Assembly (NCBI RefSeq): GCF_002162135.1
Contig: NZ_CP021382.1
Location: forward strand, 2,416,001 to 2,480,000
Length of the DNA: 64,000 nucleotides
Reading direction: 5' to 3'
Source of the DNA: Cellvibrio sp. PSBB006
GTDB taxonomy: Bacteria > Pseudomonadota > Gammaproteobacteria > Pseudomonadales > Cellvibrionaceae
A program made the translations under genes and the position numbers. The notes below the pieces were generated by a model. It did no database searches. It saw nothing but the letters and a program-made list of their open reading frames with translations, and was not told where the DNA came from. Positions 45,559-54,688 of the stretch are shown here, piece by piece. The first letter of the stretch is position 1; each line of letters opens with the position of its first letter.

Positions 45559-46239
45559 TCAGCTACTAAGAAAGGTTAATTTCCGCATATTGAACAGCGA
45601 AAAGCTTTGCGCATAAGCGAAATTAGCAATGCTCAAAAATTTATCCTTGTCATCGCCATCAGTGATTTGCAGCACTTTGCTTGTATCAATGCCATAAAGC
45701 CCTTCCAGGGCCGTCTTGGGTTTACCCTTAAATTGTATTTCTGCTTTAAGTCTGGTGATCAGGCCTAGTTCCAAGACAGTTTTTATAAATGCATCCGTTT
45801 CTTTGTAGCCTCGATAGAGTTCCCCAAGCGCAGCCACGGCTGATTCCAGTCCTTCGGACTGCGATTCAAATAGCTTCTCTCCTTTACCTACGCACGGAGA
45901 GTCAAGGTTGACCCCGATAACCGGTCCAGCAGCATCTGATGACTCTATGGCAACCAACGGAAGTCGGCGTACATTTAGTGGCAGCATGTCATCATTAGAG
46001 ATATCCTGACCATCAAGCAAACTCGACTCTCCAGATACACCCAACAATAGTGAGCAGGTAAATGCTCCCGTTTCACCATCCTTAACAAAAACGATCGGAT
46101 AATGAAACATCAACGTATGAAACTCAGACACAACCACCGGAATCAATCGTTGTTTGTATGCCGACTTTCTCGCTTCTTTAAAGTCAACCTGGAGATCCTT
46201 ATGGGTTTTATTGTCCAGCACCTCAATGTTTGCATTCAT
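45559..46239 (-). CDS. SapC-family protein
   Basis: 226 residues from the ATG at 46239 (MNANIEVLDNKTHKDLQVD). Contains YKQRLIPVVVSEFHTLMFHYPIVFVKD and later GLYGIDTSKVL, the SapC-family (DUF) pattern. It has no signal peptide. In Cellvibrio/Xanthomonas/Caulobacter-type loci SapC proteins accompany a tryptophan halogenase and a TonB receptor for sugars; the function is not established. It starts 4 bp after the halogenase stop. Confidence 0.85.
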   Translation of the reverse strand: MNANIEVLDNKTHKDLQVDFKEARKSAYKQRLIPVVVSEFHTLMFHYPIVFVKDGETGAFTCSLLLGVSGESSLLDGQDISNDDMLPLNVRRLPLVAIESSDAAGPVIGVNLDSPCVGKGEKLFESQSEGLESAVAALGELYRGYKETDAFIKTVLELGLITRLKAEIQFKGKPKTALEGLYGIDTSKVLQITDGDDKDKFLSIANFAYAQSFSLFNMRKLTFLSS

Positions 46240-46243
46240 AGAT

Positions 46244-47797
46244 TTATATCTTCTGTAGGCCGTGCTTACGAATCGCATCGATAAGTGCACGATTAGCAGG
46301 TAAAGCGCTCATCAGCGCAGTCAGATGTCGGCGCTGGTTAGTAACTTTATGTTCAAGGCGTTGCAGGTTTTTTTCATCCGGCCTATGGGTAGCCGTTTTG
46401 AACTTCATACCATACAAAATATAACAGTAGCTCTCGAAGGGGAACACATCTGCACGATTCAAAAAATCCAACACGGAGGGGCAATGCTCCTGCCACATAG
46501 CCAGTTTCTCCAGGAGCGTATCGGGAATAGACTCCGGACTGGTGTTGTCGCGCCAGAACGGGGTATCTCTGCGCTTTGACAAACAATAATGCAGCTTCAG
46601 AAACTCAATGATCGTATCCCAGCGGTATCTGAAAATCTCATTGAATTGTTGCTCGCAACGCGCAAAACCGCTTTTATACTGAGGAAGTTTTTCAGCGATC
46701 CAGTACGCGGAAATTTCGACAAGCAGAATAGATGAAGCCTCCAGGGGTTCAACAAAACCGGCAGACAACCCCACCGCTACACAATTTTTTCGCCAGAATT
46801 TTTCTCTGTGACCCGGCGTATATTTAATAAAGCGTAAGGGCAAATCCCGCACGGCTTCGCCAACATAATCACGCAGGCCCTGCGCTGCCTCTTCATCATC
46901 GATATACCGGCTCGAATAAACATGCCCAATCCCACGCCGGCTTTGCAAGCCTATATCCCAAATCCAACCGGACCCGGTCGCGGTTGAGATCGTGTGACTG
47001 GCGATAACAGATTTCCCATTAATGCCATAAGGACATTGCACAGCAACCGCTCTATCGCAAAATAACACGTCGCTTTTATCAATGAATGGAACTTTAAAGT
47101 GCTTGTCAATTAACAAGCCGGCAAAGCCCGAACAATCAATATAAAAATCCGCAACCAACTCAGTGTTATCTGCCAGTTGCAGTACGGCTATCTCGCTATC
47201 TTCGCCCGCACGGGTACCGATAATGTCATTGACCACATGGTGGACACCGAGCTTGTTGATGCAATGGTCTTTGATAAACGCGGCGAATTTATTGGTATCC
47301 AGATGATAGGCATAATTAAGATTGCCCTGATACTCGGGCGTGGTAATAGATTTGGGGGCGAGACCCGCCTCGCAAATGGCTTCCTGGTGACAGACAGCTG
47401 CCGAATAAGAAAGCCCTTCGGCGTTGGGTGCATTGTCCAACCAGTGTGTCACCGTACTGATTGGCCCCAGGTTAAAGGGAAGCATTAATGGGTGGTAATA
47501 AAAATCAGTTTCAGCGTTATCAACCCAGCGATTAAAGCGCGCACCTTGCTTGAAGGTTGCATCGCATTGCTGAATAAATTCAGCTTCGGAAATCCCCATA
47601 GCTTGCAAGGTCGTCCGCATTGACGGCCAGGTTCCTTCGCCCACGCCAACATTGCCGATCGTCGGGGATTCAATCAGGGTAATCGTCAAATCCCGGCCCT
47701 GCTCTTTCACACATTTTGCAGCAAGAACACCCGCTGTGATCCAACCAGCGGTTCCGCCACCTACTACAACCACATGTCTTACGCTGTCATTTATCAT
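46244..47797 (-). CDS. flavin-dependent tryptophan halogenase-like protein
   Basis: 517 residues. N-terminal FAD-binding GGGTAGWITAGVLA, the catalytic-type Lys region GNVGVGEGTWPSM, and GSGWIWDIGLQ, which keeps WxWxI of the halogenase WxWxIP motif with Gly in place of Pro. Many members in polysaccharide loci may not halogenate free tryptophan. It is co-transcribed with SapC and follows the TonB receptor by 95 bp. Confidence 0.88.
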   Translation of the reverse strand: MINDSVRHVVVVGGGTAGWITAGVLAAKCVKEQGRDLTITLIESPTIGNVGVGEGTWPSMRTTLQAMGISEAEFIQQCDATFKQGARFNRWVDNAETDFYYHPLMLPFNLGPISTVTHWLDNAPNAEGLSYSAAVCHQEAICEAGLAPKSITTPEYQGNLNYAYHLDTNKFAAFIKDHCINKLGVHHVVNDIIGTRAGEDSEIAVLQLADNTELVADFYIDCSGFAGLLIDKHFKVPFIDKSDVLFCDRAVAVQCPYGINGKSVIASHTISTATGSGWIWDIGLQSRRGIGHVYSSRYIDDEEAAQGLRDYVGEAVRDLPLRFIKYTPGHREKFWRKNCVAVGLSAGFVEPLEASSILLVEISAYWIAEKLPQYKSGFARCEQQFNEIFRYRWDTIIEFLKLHYCLSKRRDTPFWRDNTSPESIPDTLLEKLAMWQEHCPSVLDFLNRADVFPFESYCYILYGMKFKTATHRPDEKNLQRLEHKVTNQRRHLTALMSALPANRALIDAIRKHGLQKI

Positions 47798-47892
47798 TAT
47801 ATTTTCAACATTGGACTTTGGTTTAATAACCGGTTGTTAAAAAGGGCCTTTTTAAAAAAGACCCTTGTCTTGCTCCTTACTGAAAGAGATTA

Positions 47893-50835
47893 TTAAAAGG
47901 ATGCACGTACACCAACCGTATAACGTGGACCACTTTCTTCTGCCAGCAAGAATTGGTTGGCAAAACGACCGTGCCAACGTGTTTCTTCACCCGTCAGGTT
48001 AATACCTTCCAGGAAGATAGAAACATTCTCCAAGAGATTATAGCTCGCACTCAGATCGAATTGGCCGTAGTCTTCGACGAAGGTTGGCTCGGCTACGCCG
48101 CCCTGATCCAGTGATTGCAAAAAGCCATCGCGATAGTTGTACGCCAAACGCACCTCAAACTTATCGTTTTCATAGAAACCGACAAGGTTATAGGAATCGC
48201 TCAGGCCAACCAACGCAAACCCTTGATCAAATTTGCTCGCGTCATACTCGGCATTGGTATTAACAAAGGTCGCATTGGCAACCACACCAAAGCCTGTCTC
48301 ACCGAACATATGCTGAACCGCCAACTCATAACCATCGACATCAGCGGTCTCAACATTTGACGGCTTGGTTACCGCAAACTCGATGACCTGATCATTTGGA
48401 TCGATAAGATCAGAAGGCGCACCACCAGGAGGAATAATAGTAATGCTACCGGTCGCCGGGTCAGTGATTGGCTCCCCGTCTTCACCCAGGAAAACCTGCC
48501 CGCTCGTTGCATTAACAATAAAATTATCCACCTGCTTGTAAAACACACCGATAGAGGCGTAGCTACCGGAACCGTAGTACCACTCCAGAGACAAGTCGAT
48601 GTTATCCGACTCCAGCGGCTTCAGATCCGGGTTGCCCGCCGTGACCGGATAGGGTCCGTTCTGTTTAAGATCCCTGAACTCCAGATTGGGACGTAACTCT
48701 TGCATAGACGGACGCGTAATGGTTTTCGAGTAAGCCGCGCGCGCCACCAAGTCCTCAGTGAAATCAATTCTGAAATTCACATTCGGCAGGAACATCGCAT
48801 AATCCGATTCCAACTTGGTCGGCGTAACCGCTGTGAGCACTTCATTCAGCACTTCCGCACCTTCAGCCTCGACGCGCAGAATCGATGCGAGATTCCCTGT
48901 AATGGTCAGATCCGTTTTTTCATAGCGCAAGCCCGTTACAAAACCGTAAGGGTAACCACCCAAATCACCCGCGAACTCCAATTGCGTGTAGAGCGACATA
49001 ATGTCTTCATCAATGTCGTAAGACTCTGAAGGTACATTGACTGTCGTGAAAGGAACACCGACGTGGCCTTCGTAGATGCGACGGAACTCGTCGTGATCAA
49101 ACTCCAACCATTGTGTTTGAATATTTCCACTGCCACTCACACCGCTGAGGAAATCAGAACCCGCATCAAGCACGGACACTTGCGGCGGTGCAATTTCCGT
49201 CCAGAAGAACTCGCCACCACAGAACATACAGTTCAGCGTTGCACCTGGGCCGACGTAAGCGCGCGGCTCATTCTCAGCAATTGTCTCCGCCTCTTGCTCA
49301 GTCAGGCCGCGCCCGGTGGTAAATTGCTGGCGCGCCTTGGTGCGGCTTTTCATGGAAAGACCAAAATCGGCTTTTACCAAACCCGTCGCTTCATCGGATT
49401 TAAATGCACCAGCGATTTTGAATTGATCAATGGTGTCATCCACAACGCGACCGTTGCGAATCGTAAAGCCCGGCCGCAAATTGCTGGGGTCAAGGTAATC
49501 GCCATTCGGAATAGTCAGGTTACCGTCAGCATCTGGCTGATAGGGAACCGAACCCGTGTCAGACTCAAAGCCGGAGATGGCGGGAATAAAGCCATCACCC
49601 AAATCCCAGGTCAGACGGTTGCGATAACCCATGGTCACCTGTGAATTACCATACCCCATAGGGTCATCGTATTCAGATTCAGAGTGGTAAGCATCCACGG
49701 AAAGACTCAATGTATCGGTCACGTCCCACGCAAAGTTGAGGCCGCCCATTAAAGTGTTGGACTTCCGGTTTTCTTTAATTGCGTTGAACTCGGTGGCTTG
49801 CACAACGCCTTCGCCTTCGCGCCGGTCCGCGATAAAGTGTGTCACCGTACCGTTTTCATCCGCTACGACATCGCGCCAATCCGGACGGCTGCCGAACCAA
49901 TGCACCAGCATATTTTGATCGCGTAACAACTCGAACTCGGAATAGAGTACATCCGCCGTTATGGTGAAATCTTCGTTGGGTGCAAATTGCAACACTAAAT
50001 TAGCATTGTCGCGTGTACGCTGATCTTGTTGCACCTGGATGAAATGGTTTTGTGGCAGATACAGACGGCCATCAGGATTGGCGTTAGAACGCAATTCCGT
50101 TTCGTCCGGATACAGATTAGAACCCGAATTGGCTTCCACCCGCGCCCAGTTTGCGTTGGTTACACGATTAACGCGCGAATCCCGTTCAAAGTGATTGTAG
50201 GCAAATAAAATCCCCAAGGTATCGTCTGCAAAATTGCCACTGTACAACAACGAGGCTTGTGGGCTCCCCTCTTCCGCCAGACTTTCATAGTTATACTTGA
50301 TAGTACCGGCAAACTTATTACCAACATCAAAAGGGCGCGGTGTTTGCAGATCAATAACAGAGCCAATGCCACCGGAATCGGTAAGCGCTGAACCACTCTT
50401 GTTGACCACGATAGCGTTGATCATTTCTGATCCGAGCGTATCGAATTCAAAATCGCGGTTATTATTTTCCGATGTTAGCTGACGGCCATTCAGCGTCACC
50501 ACGTTAAAGCCGGGACCAAAACCCCGAACCGTTACAAACTTTCCTTCGCCACCCTCGCGATTGATAGACACACCAGGGATACGTTGCAGTGATTCTGCCA
50601 GGTTAGTGTCCGGGAATTTACCGATATCTTGCGCATTAATGACATCGACGATACCGGAAGACTCGCGCTTGGTGTCCATTGCGGATGTCAGCGCACCTCT
50701 AACACCCGTGACAACAATTTCCTCAACCGTATCATTGCCAGCCTGCGCTTGTGTCTGAGCACTCAAACCGATTGCCGCATAGGAAGCGATGGCGCTTACC
50801 AGAATTTTTTTCTTAAAACCTCGTTTGATGTTCAT
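47893..50835 (-). CDS. TonB-dependent outer-membrane receptor
   Basis: 980 residues from the ATG at 50835 (GGAGAGG upstream). Signal peptide (KKILVSAIASYAAIGLSAQTQAQA), TonB-box/plug region (EEIVVTGVRG; GKFPDTNLAESLQRIPGVSI) and a 22-strand barrel ending ...RYTVGVRASF with the terminal Phe required for assembly. It belongs to the Caulobacter/Xanthomonas-type TonB receptors used for carbohydrate import. With GH97 it probably imports malto-oligosaccharides. Operators lie upstream. Confidence 0.94.
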   Translation of the reverse strand: MNIKRGFKKKILVSAIASYAAIGLSAQTQAQAGNDTVEEIVVTGVRGALTSAMDTKRESSGIVDVINAQDIGKFPDTNLAESLQRIPGVSINREGGEGKFVTVRGFGPGFNVVTLNGRQLTSENNNRDFEFDTLGSEMINAIVVNKSGSALTDSGGIGSVIDLQTPRPFDVGNKFAGTIKYNYESLAEEGSPQASLLYSGNFADDTLGILFAYNHFERDSRVNRVTNANWARVEANSGSNLYPDETELRSNANPDGRLYLPQNHFIQVQQDQRTRDNANLVLQFAPNEDFTITADVLYSEFELLRDQNMLVHWFGSRPDWRDVVADENGTVTHFIADRREGEGVVQATEFNAIKENRKSNTLMGGLNFAWDVTDTLSLSVDAYHSESEYDDPMGYGNSQVTMGYRNRLTWDLGDGFIPAISGFESDTGSVPYQPDADGNLTIPNGDYLDPSNLRPGFTIRNGRVVDDTIDQFKIAGAFKSDEATGLVKADFGLSMKSRTKARQQFTTGRGLTEQEAETIAENEPRAYVGPGATLNCMFCGGEFFWTEIAPPQVSVLDAGSDFLSGVSGSGNIQTQWLEFDHDEFRRIYEGHVGVPFTTVNVPSESYDIDEDIMSLYTQLEFAGDLGGYPYGFVTGLRYEKTDLTITGNLASILRVEAEGAEVLNEVLTAVTPTKLESDYAMFLPNVNFRIDFTEDLVARAAYSKTITRPSMQELRPNLEFRDLKQNGPYPVTAGNPDLKPLESDNIDLSLEWYYGSGSYASIGVFYKQVDNFIVNATSGQVFLGEDGEPITDPATGSITIIPPGGAPSDLIDPNDQVIEFAVTKPSNVETADVDGYELAVQHMFGETGFGVVANATFVNTNAEYDASKFDQGFALVGLSDSYNLVGFYENDKFEVRLAYNYRDGFLQSLDQGGVAEPTFVEDYGQFDLSASYNLLENVSIFLEGINLTGEETRWHGRFANQFLLAEESGPRYTVGVRASF

Positions 50836-51072
50836 GAACCTCTCCAATTATTCATTTATGGATTATTTTTTATCATCCGGCTCTTAATACTTGCCAACAT
50901 TTGCCATTAATCGCCAGATGAAAAATTCCCTTTTTGGGTAAGTTAAAACATAGGTATCGGGCGGAACATTTGCAGCGGATTATTGCTTATAAGAAACTGC
51001 TTCACCCAACGCAGATCATCTTAAAGACGTGCAGGATTACCTGTCCAGCAGAAAACAAGGCTTTGAAAAAAA

Positions 51073-51167
51073 GAAATCGTTTTCAAATTTCTGAAAACGA
51101 TTTCAGGATAATTTTTGTAAGTTTATGACTGTGCGAAAAAAATAATATTTTGGCGGAAAACGTTTTC
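51073..51167. promoter_or_regulatory. LacI-type operators upstream of the TonB receptor
   Basis: The same GAAATCGTTTTC-N8-GAAAACGATTTC palindrome as before GH97 is at 51073-51104, and a second core GAAAACGTTTTC is at 51156-51167. The first lies about 240 bp upstream of the receptor start. Confidence 0.7.
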
Positions 51168-51444
51168 AACTAAATGCGACAGATGAGAAGAAAGTGGATA
51201 AACAGAAATTTCCTGTCAGGTGAAAAAAAGCGTTGGAAAAATATTGACGTTTGATTGGGTCGCCATGGTTATATAGTGGCCAGCTCTATTTCAATCACAT
51301 CATGTGAATCACGAGCAAAGATGATCGCTATTCGAAAAATTCCAGTGATAAGTAATAGGGGGTAGAAATGGCCTAGAGACAAACCCATAAGAAGGGCAAA
51401 GACTCGATGGCGAACCAAATAGAATGGACAAAAAATGAGCAAAC

Positions 51445-51475
51445 AAAAAGGCCAGCAGGTTAACCTGCTGACCCT
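51445..51475 (-). terminator. original tRNA-Met terminator (left side)
   Basis: On the minus strand GGTCAGCAGGTTAACCTGCTGGCC is followed by TTTTTG. A similar terminator lies at 60657-60687 on the prophage side, so the phage carries its own copy with the tRNA 3' end. Confidence 0.75.
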
Positions 51476-51481
51476 TATCGA

Positions 51482-51529
51482 ATATGGTAGCTAGAGGCGG
51501 ACTTGAACCGCCGACCCCAGCATTATGAG
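51482..51529 (-). repeat. attL of the inovirus prophage (tRNA-Met 3' fragment)
   Basis: 48 bases identical to 60696-60743, containing the 3' half of tRNA-Met up to the anticodon loop. The similarity continues outward across the terminator with a few differences. Confidence 0.9.
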
Positions 51530-51650
51530 AACTGTGTATCTGTCCATGCTGGCCCACAATTCTATATAAAACAATGGTTTATAAACTTACTGAAACATGC
51601 TAAGCGGTTATTTTTTACTGTAATTGGTGATTAGATTGGTTAATAGCTTG

Positions 51651-52289
51651 TTATTGGCAGGCCATTTTCATTCTGCTGTTGTTAAAATCTGAGCTGTCTT
51701 TTTTGTGCTCGTTTATCCAAAATTCACACAATTCATTGTTGGTCTCACCTAGCCAATAGGGGCTTATTTTACCCTGGGCGCAGTCTTTTACTTCTTCGTC
51801 AATGACGTTATTGGGTTTCATGCATTCTTTGACACTTCTGACTATTGGTGTGTCTGGTGTTGTTGGGTTTCTGATTTCCCTTTCTCTTGCGCTTACTGCT
51901 TTACATGCGATATCTCGGTAATTTTTATGATCAAATGAGGGGTGGTTGTTGTGAGTGTTTATCCAGTAATTGCAGGTTTTGATTAATTTTTGCAGTGTTT
52001 CGTCGTTGGTGTTGCTGTGTACATGGTCTCTGTAGTCGGCATAGTTATTTTTATTTCTGCTGCCTTTTACTTTTTCGATTTGGCCGGTGGTTCCTCCGTC
52101 TAGTCGGCAGTCGTGATATTTCTGCCGATATTCATTTCTCTTTTTTAGCCACCAATTCATTTGATGGTTGCTTCCACCTTTTCTCCTTAGGTCCGTGTAG
52201 TAATCGGCTTCTCTTTCCCAGTGTGAGCAATCGTCTGCTGTTGCAATTTGGGTTATTGTAATTAACAAGAATGTGATTAAGTATTTCAT
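51651..52289 (-). CDS. secreted prophage cargo protein
   Basis: 212 residues from the ATG at 52289 (MKYLITFLLITITQIATADD, a signal peptide). The mature protein is rich in Asn, His, Lys and Cys (CSHWERE, CNYWINTH, CKAVSARE, CMKP, CAQG, CEFWINEH). No family recognised. It lies at the attL edge beside the repressor on the opposite strand to the phage genes, the position of a lysogenic-conversion gene. Confidence 0.6.
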   Translation of the reverse strand: MKYLITFLLITITQIATADDCSHWEREADYYTDLRRKGGSNHQMNWWLKKRNEYRQKYHDCRLDGGTTGQIEKVKGSRNKNNYADYRDHVHSNTNDETLQKLIKTCNYWINTHNNHPSFDHKNYRDIACKAVSAREREIRNPTTPDTPIVRSVKECMKPNNVIDEEVKDCAQGKISPYWLGETNNELCEFWINEHKKDSSDFNNSRMKMACQ

Positions 52290-52335
52290 TGGTTTTGCTC
52301 CCTCCTCCATTTACTGGCAACCTTGCTTGCTAATA

Positions 52336-52608
52336 TCAAGCCTTCCTTTGTGTTCCTAATTCTTTTTGAGCGGCTTTTGTCATTGGGCTTATTTGTCCCG
52401 CTTCTGGTAATTCAGTTTCGTATGCGATCCAAAGCATGTATTCCGGCCATGCCTTTCCGATTGCTTCGATGTCTTCATGTCTTGGCTTTGCTTTTAAGTT
52501 TATTACGTTTTCCAGTCTTTTTCTGTCAATGCCCGTCCTTTCGGAAAGCTCGTTATAGCTAATTCCTTCCAAGGTTCTCAATAGCTTGATTCTATCTATT
52601 ACATTCAT
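52336..52608 (-). CDS. inovirus repressor-like HTH protein
   Basis: 90 residues. NVIDRIKLLRTLEGISYNELSERTGIDRKRLENV is a helix-turn-helix of the phage CI/Cro type. It is divergently oriented from the phage early genes across about 136 bp that must contain the lysogeny switch. A close homologue is at 61258-61530. Confidence 0.85.
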   Translation of the reverse strand: MNVIDRIKLLRTLEGISYNELSERTGIDRKRLENVINLKAKPRHEDIEAIGKAWPEYMLWIAYETELPEAGQISPMTKAAQKELGTQRKA

Positions 52609-52744
52609 AACTATTAATTAGTTTTATTTCCATAAAATGATCAAATAACTAATAATTAGTTATCGCATTAATTCTTGTGGTTCATTGTGGCTCAGTGAGG
52701 TTTAAAAACCAAGCCCTGAACCTTAACCGTAAAGGGTGCTTGCT

Positions 52745-53005
52745 ATGCCGACTCCAGTTGTTTACCTCACCGCTGATAATGGGCTGGAATTCCGCCTCTC
52801 AAGTCCCCGTATCGATTTCTTCATGGCCTTTCTGGTCGTCGGTTCACTGACCATCAGCTCCAACAGCATCCATCACGTTATTGATGCCGGTGGTAAAGGC
52901 TTCACCCTGTACTTCGATCAAGCCTTCTTCGGCTTCCCGATTTCTGAACTCCCAAAACTTAAAGAATTTTTGCAGCAAGTGAATGCTGCTAAGGCGGCTG
53001 CGTAA
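52745..53005 (+). CDS. first early gene of the inovirus
   Basis: 86 residues from the ATG at 52745 (MPTPVVYLTADNGLEFRL). Two short hydrophobic stretches. No family recognised; a decayed homologue lies at 60880-61122 beside the second repressor, so the pair is a conserved unit. It overlaps the next gene by one base. Confidence 0.75.
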   Translation: MPTPVVYLTADNGLEFRLSSPRIDFFMAFLVVGSLTISSNSIHHVIDAGGKGFTLYFDQAFFGFPISELPKLKEFLQQVNAAKAAA

Positions 53006-53205
53006 TGATTTCGGAAACTCTTTTTTTGCACTTTCTCCGTGGTCTTGAGCTTTCTGGGTGCAATGCGCCTTTTACTCAACTCTGTTATGAGCGTGTTACT
53101 GCTTATTGTCAGCTTCGTTCTATTAGTTTCCAAGATTTAACTATTGGTCAGCTTCATCAGATTTTTGACTGCTGTACTCGTGAATTTATTGTTGAGGTTG
53201 CGTAA
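53005..53205 (+). CDS. small inovirus early protein
   Basis: 66 residues, Cys-rich for its size (four Cys), no recognised domain. Start and stop are shared by overlap with both neighbours (TAATG), which supports translation. Confidence 0.65.
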   Translation: MISETLFLHFLRGLELSGCNAPFTQLCYERVTAYCQLRSISFQDLTIGQLHQIFDCCTREFIVEVA

Positions 53206-53441
53206 TGTCGTTCGATCACAACACACCGGTAAAGCTGTCCGTGCTGCCTCCGGTGAGTTCACAGGAGCAATTCTCCCAGTTCTTAGGCGTGACCAAAGAC
53301 ACCGTTCGCGGCTGGGTAGAGCAAGACACAATCCCGCACGTAAAGATTGGCCGCCAGCGTTTTATCGACGTGATCCGCTTCGTGAAAATGTTGGAGTCTG
53401 GCAAAACGATTTTTTCCAGCGGGGATTTTTCTCATGACTAG
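53205..53441 (+). CDS. small MerR/excisionase-like HTH protein
   Basis: 78 residues: SSQEQFSQFLGVTKDTVRGWVEQDTIPHVKIGRQRFIDVIRFVKML is a winged-helix DNA-binding domain as in AlpA/excisionase proteins. It may control excision or early transcription. Confidence 0.75.
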   Translation: MSFDHNTPVKLSVLPPVSSQEQFSQFLGVTKDTVRGWVEQDTIPHVKIGRQRFIDVIRFVKMLESGKTIFSSGDFSHD

Positions 53442-53556
53442 CGTTTTTATTACTCGTCTGTCTCGCTGCTTCCTGTATCTGCTTCCGCATTTGGTGTTGC
53501 TATTGATCTTGGGGTGCTTGGTTTCTGAATCGCCTAATTTGAGTTTTCCTTGGTAG
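53434..53556 (+). CDS. 40-residue membrane protein
   Basis: ATG at 53434 overlaps the previous stop. MTSVFITRLSRCFLYLLPHL then VLLLILGCLV gives one transmembrane helix. Its place in the packed operon supports it; function unknown. Confidence 0.5.
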   Translation: MTSVFITRLSRCFLYLLPHLVLLLILGCLVSESPNLSFPW

Positions 53557-53567
53557 GGGCTTTTATC

Positions 53568-53825
53568 GTGATCAAAGAAAAACACATTGTTCATTTTTTA
53601 ATTCTTCTTGTTCACTCGGCGTTGATCTGGTCTTTAGCGATTTTTTACTTTGAGAATAAATTCAACAGTCAGTCAGCTTCCTGCTCCGCAATGACTTCCG
53701 CTTCTGGCACTGCACACACTAAAGGCGATATGCGGATCGTCCGTGTGCATGTGCCACCTTTTTATTCAACACATTCTGCGCTGACAAGCTGGGGCGCAGG
53801 ATTTAATAAAGTCCAGCTCATTTAA
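53568..53825 (+). CDS. small membrane-anchored inovirus protein
   Basis: About 85 residues from GTG at 53568. An N-terminal transmembrane helix (HIVHFLILLVHSALIWSLAIFYF) is followed by a Ser/Thr-rich soluble part. No family recognised. Confidence 0.5.
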   Translation: MIKEKHIVHFLILLVHSALIWSLAIFYFENKFNSQSASCSAMTSASGTAHTKGDMRIVRVHVPPFYSTHSALTSWGAGFNKVQLI

Positions 53826-53841
53826 CCAAAAGGTAACTGTT

Positions 53842-54162
53842 ATGAACCAAGTAATGTCTGTGAATTTGTATGGTGCTTCTCTCGCTGATGTTGACGGCAA
53901 GCAATATGCGTCTCTCTATGTTGGTCAAGAGGTAGTTGACGAAAAAGAAGAGGGCGCGAAAGGCATCGTCATGATGAAACTGCCTTGTGATCCTGATGTG
54001 TATCACAGCCTGAAATTGGCCAAGTATCCCTCGCCTGTTGATATGCATGTGCGCCTGAAAAAAGCCGCTGGCGGTCGCATGGGCCAGCACTGTGTGAAGG
54101 TCGATACCAAGCCTTCGGCGGGTTCGGCTTCAACTGTTTCCAGCTCTAAACCCAGCGCATAA
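53842..54162 (+). CDS. ssDNA-binding protein candidate (gV-like)
   Basis: 106 residues: an N-terminal beta-rich part (SVNLYGASLADVDGKQYASLYVGQEV...) with a Ser-rich, disordered C-terminal tail. Size, beta-rich pattern, tail and position upstream of the coat genes are those of inovirus gene V ssDNA-binding proteins. The family match is not certain. Confidence 0.55.
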   Translation: MNQVMSVNLYGASLADVDGKQYASLYVGQEVVDEKEEGAKGIVMMKLPCDPDVYHSLKLAKYPSPVDMHVRLKKAAGGRMGQHCVKVDTKPSAGSASTVSSSKPSA

Positions 54163-54177
54163 GGCTAGGTGTAGGGT

Positions 54178-54414
54178 ATGCATTATCTCCGGTGCGAGTC
54201 TGAAATTGTCGTGATCGACAACCAGATATCTTGCTCCGCATGGCAATCCGTTTCGGAGAACGAATTGCTTGGTGCTCTCGTCCGCTCTAGCCAGCTTACC
54301 CAGGCTGATTACTACGAACTGGCCGGGGGCACCATAGCAATCATGCTCACTGCCATCAGTGTGCGTGTGATTTTAAAACTTTTACTTTCTTCTCCAAAAG
54401 GTGACCAACCATGA
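54178..54414 (+). CDS. minor coat-like membrane protein
   Basis: 78 residues with one C-terminal transmembrane helix (GGTIAIMLTAISVRVILKLLL). It lies directly before the major coat gene and overlaps it by 4 bp (ATGA), so it is probably a pVII/pIX-like coat or assembly protein. Confidence 0.6.
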   Translation: MHYLRCESEIVVIDNQISCSAWQSVSENELLGALVRSSQLTQADYYELAGGTIAIMLTAISVRVILKLLLSSPKGDQP

Positions 54415-54632
54415 AAAACAAATTTGCGTTTATCAACAAAAAACTTGCGGCTGCTTCTGCTGCTGTATCCGGTGTGGTTTTGGCCGGTGCTGCACAGGCT
54501 CAGTCTGTTCTGCCGATTGATTTCAACATGGCCGACACCAACACCGACATCATCACCGTAGGCGGTGCCATGATCGGTCTGGCGGTGACTGCCGTCGGTA
54601 TCAAGTGGGTGAAGGCGACTTTCTTCGGTTAA
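54411..54632 (+). CDS. major coat protein (pVIII-like)
   Basis: 73 residues. Signal peptide ending AQAQS (about residue 31), then a ~42-residue mature protein with acidic N-terminus (FNMADTNTD), a hydrophobic core (TVGGAMIGLAVTAVGI) and a basic C-terminus (KWVKATFFG), the classical pVIII layout. A terminator follows at once, as in many inoviruses, giving high coat expression. Confidence 0.9.
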   Translation: MKNKFAFINKKLAAASAAVSGVVLAGAAQAQSVLPIDFNMADTNTDIITVGGAMIGLAVTAVGIKWVKATFFG

Positions 54633-54648
54633 TAGCAACAACCCAGAA

Positions 54649-54676
54649 AGGGGGCTTCGGCCTCCTTTTTTCTTTG
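54649..54676 (+). terminator. terminator after the major coat gene
   Basis: AAAGGGGGC-TTCG-GCCTCCTTT followed by a T-run. Confidence 0.85.
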
Positions 54677-54688
54677 AGGGCTACCACA

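Larger units (their letters stand above)
50836..51481. other. receptor promoter region and former tRNA-Met downstream DNA
   Basis: 646 bp. Apart from the operators and the terminator at 51445-51475, I see no gene. The short open frames here lack ribosome sites and family similarity. Confidence 0.5.

Noticed and set aside
45559..46239. SapC as an antimicrobial-peptide transport protein
   Set aside because: The name is shared with an unrelated ABC permease; this protein has no membrane segments and sits in a sugar locus.
51330..51352. Short similarity (CAGTGATAAGT after GAAAAA) to the phage hairpin at 60170-60196
   Set aside because: Only 11 identical bases in a row; could hint at an older phage scar but is too short to claim.
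51309..51557. 82-codon frame crossing attL
   Set aside because: It runs through the tRNA-Met fragment and terminator and has no family likeness.
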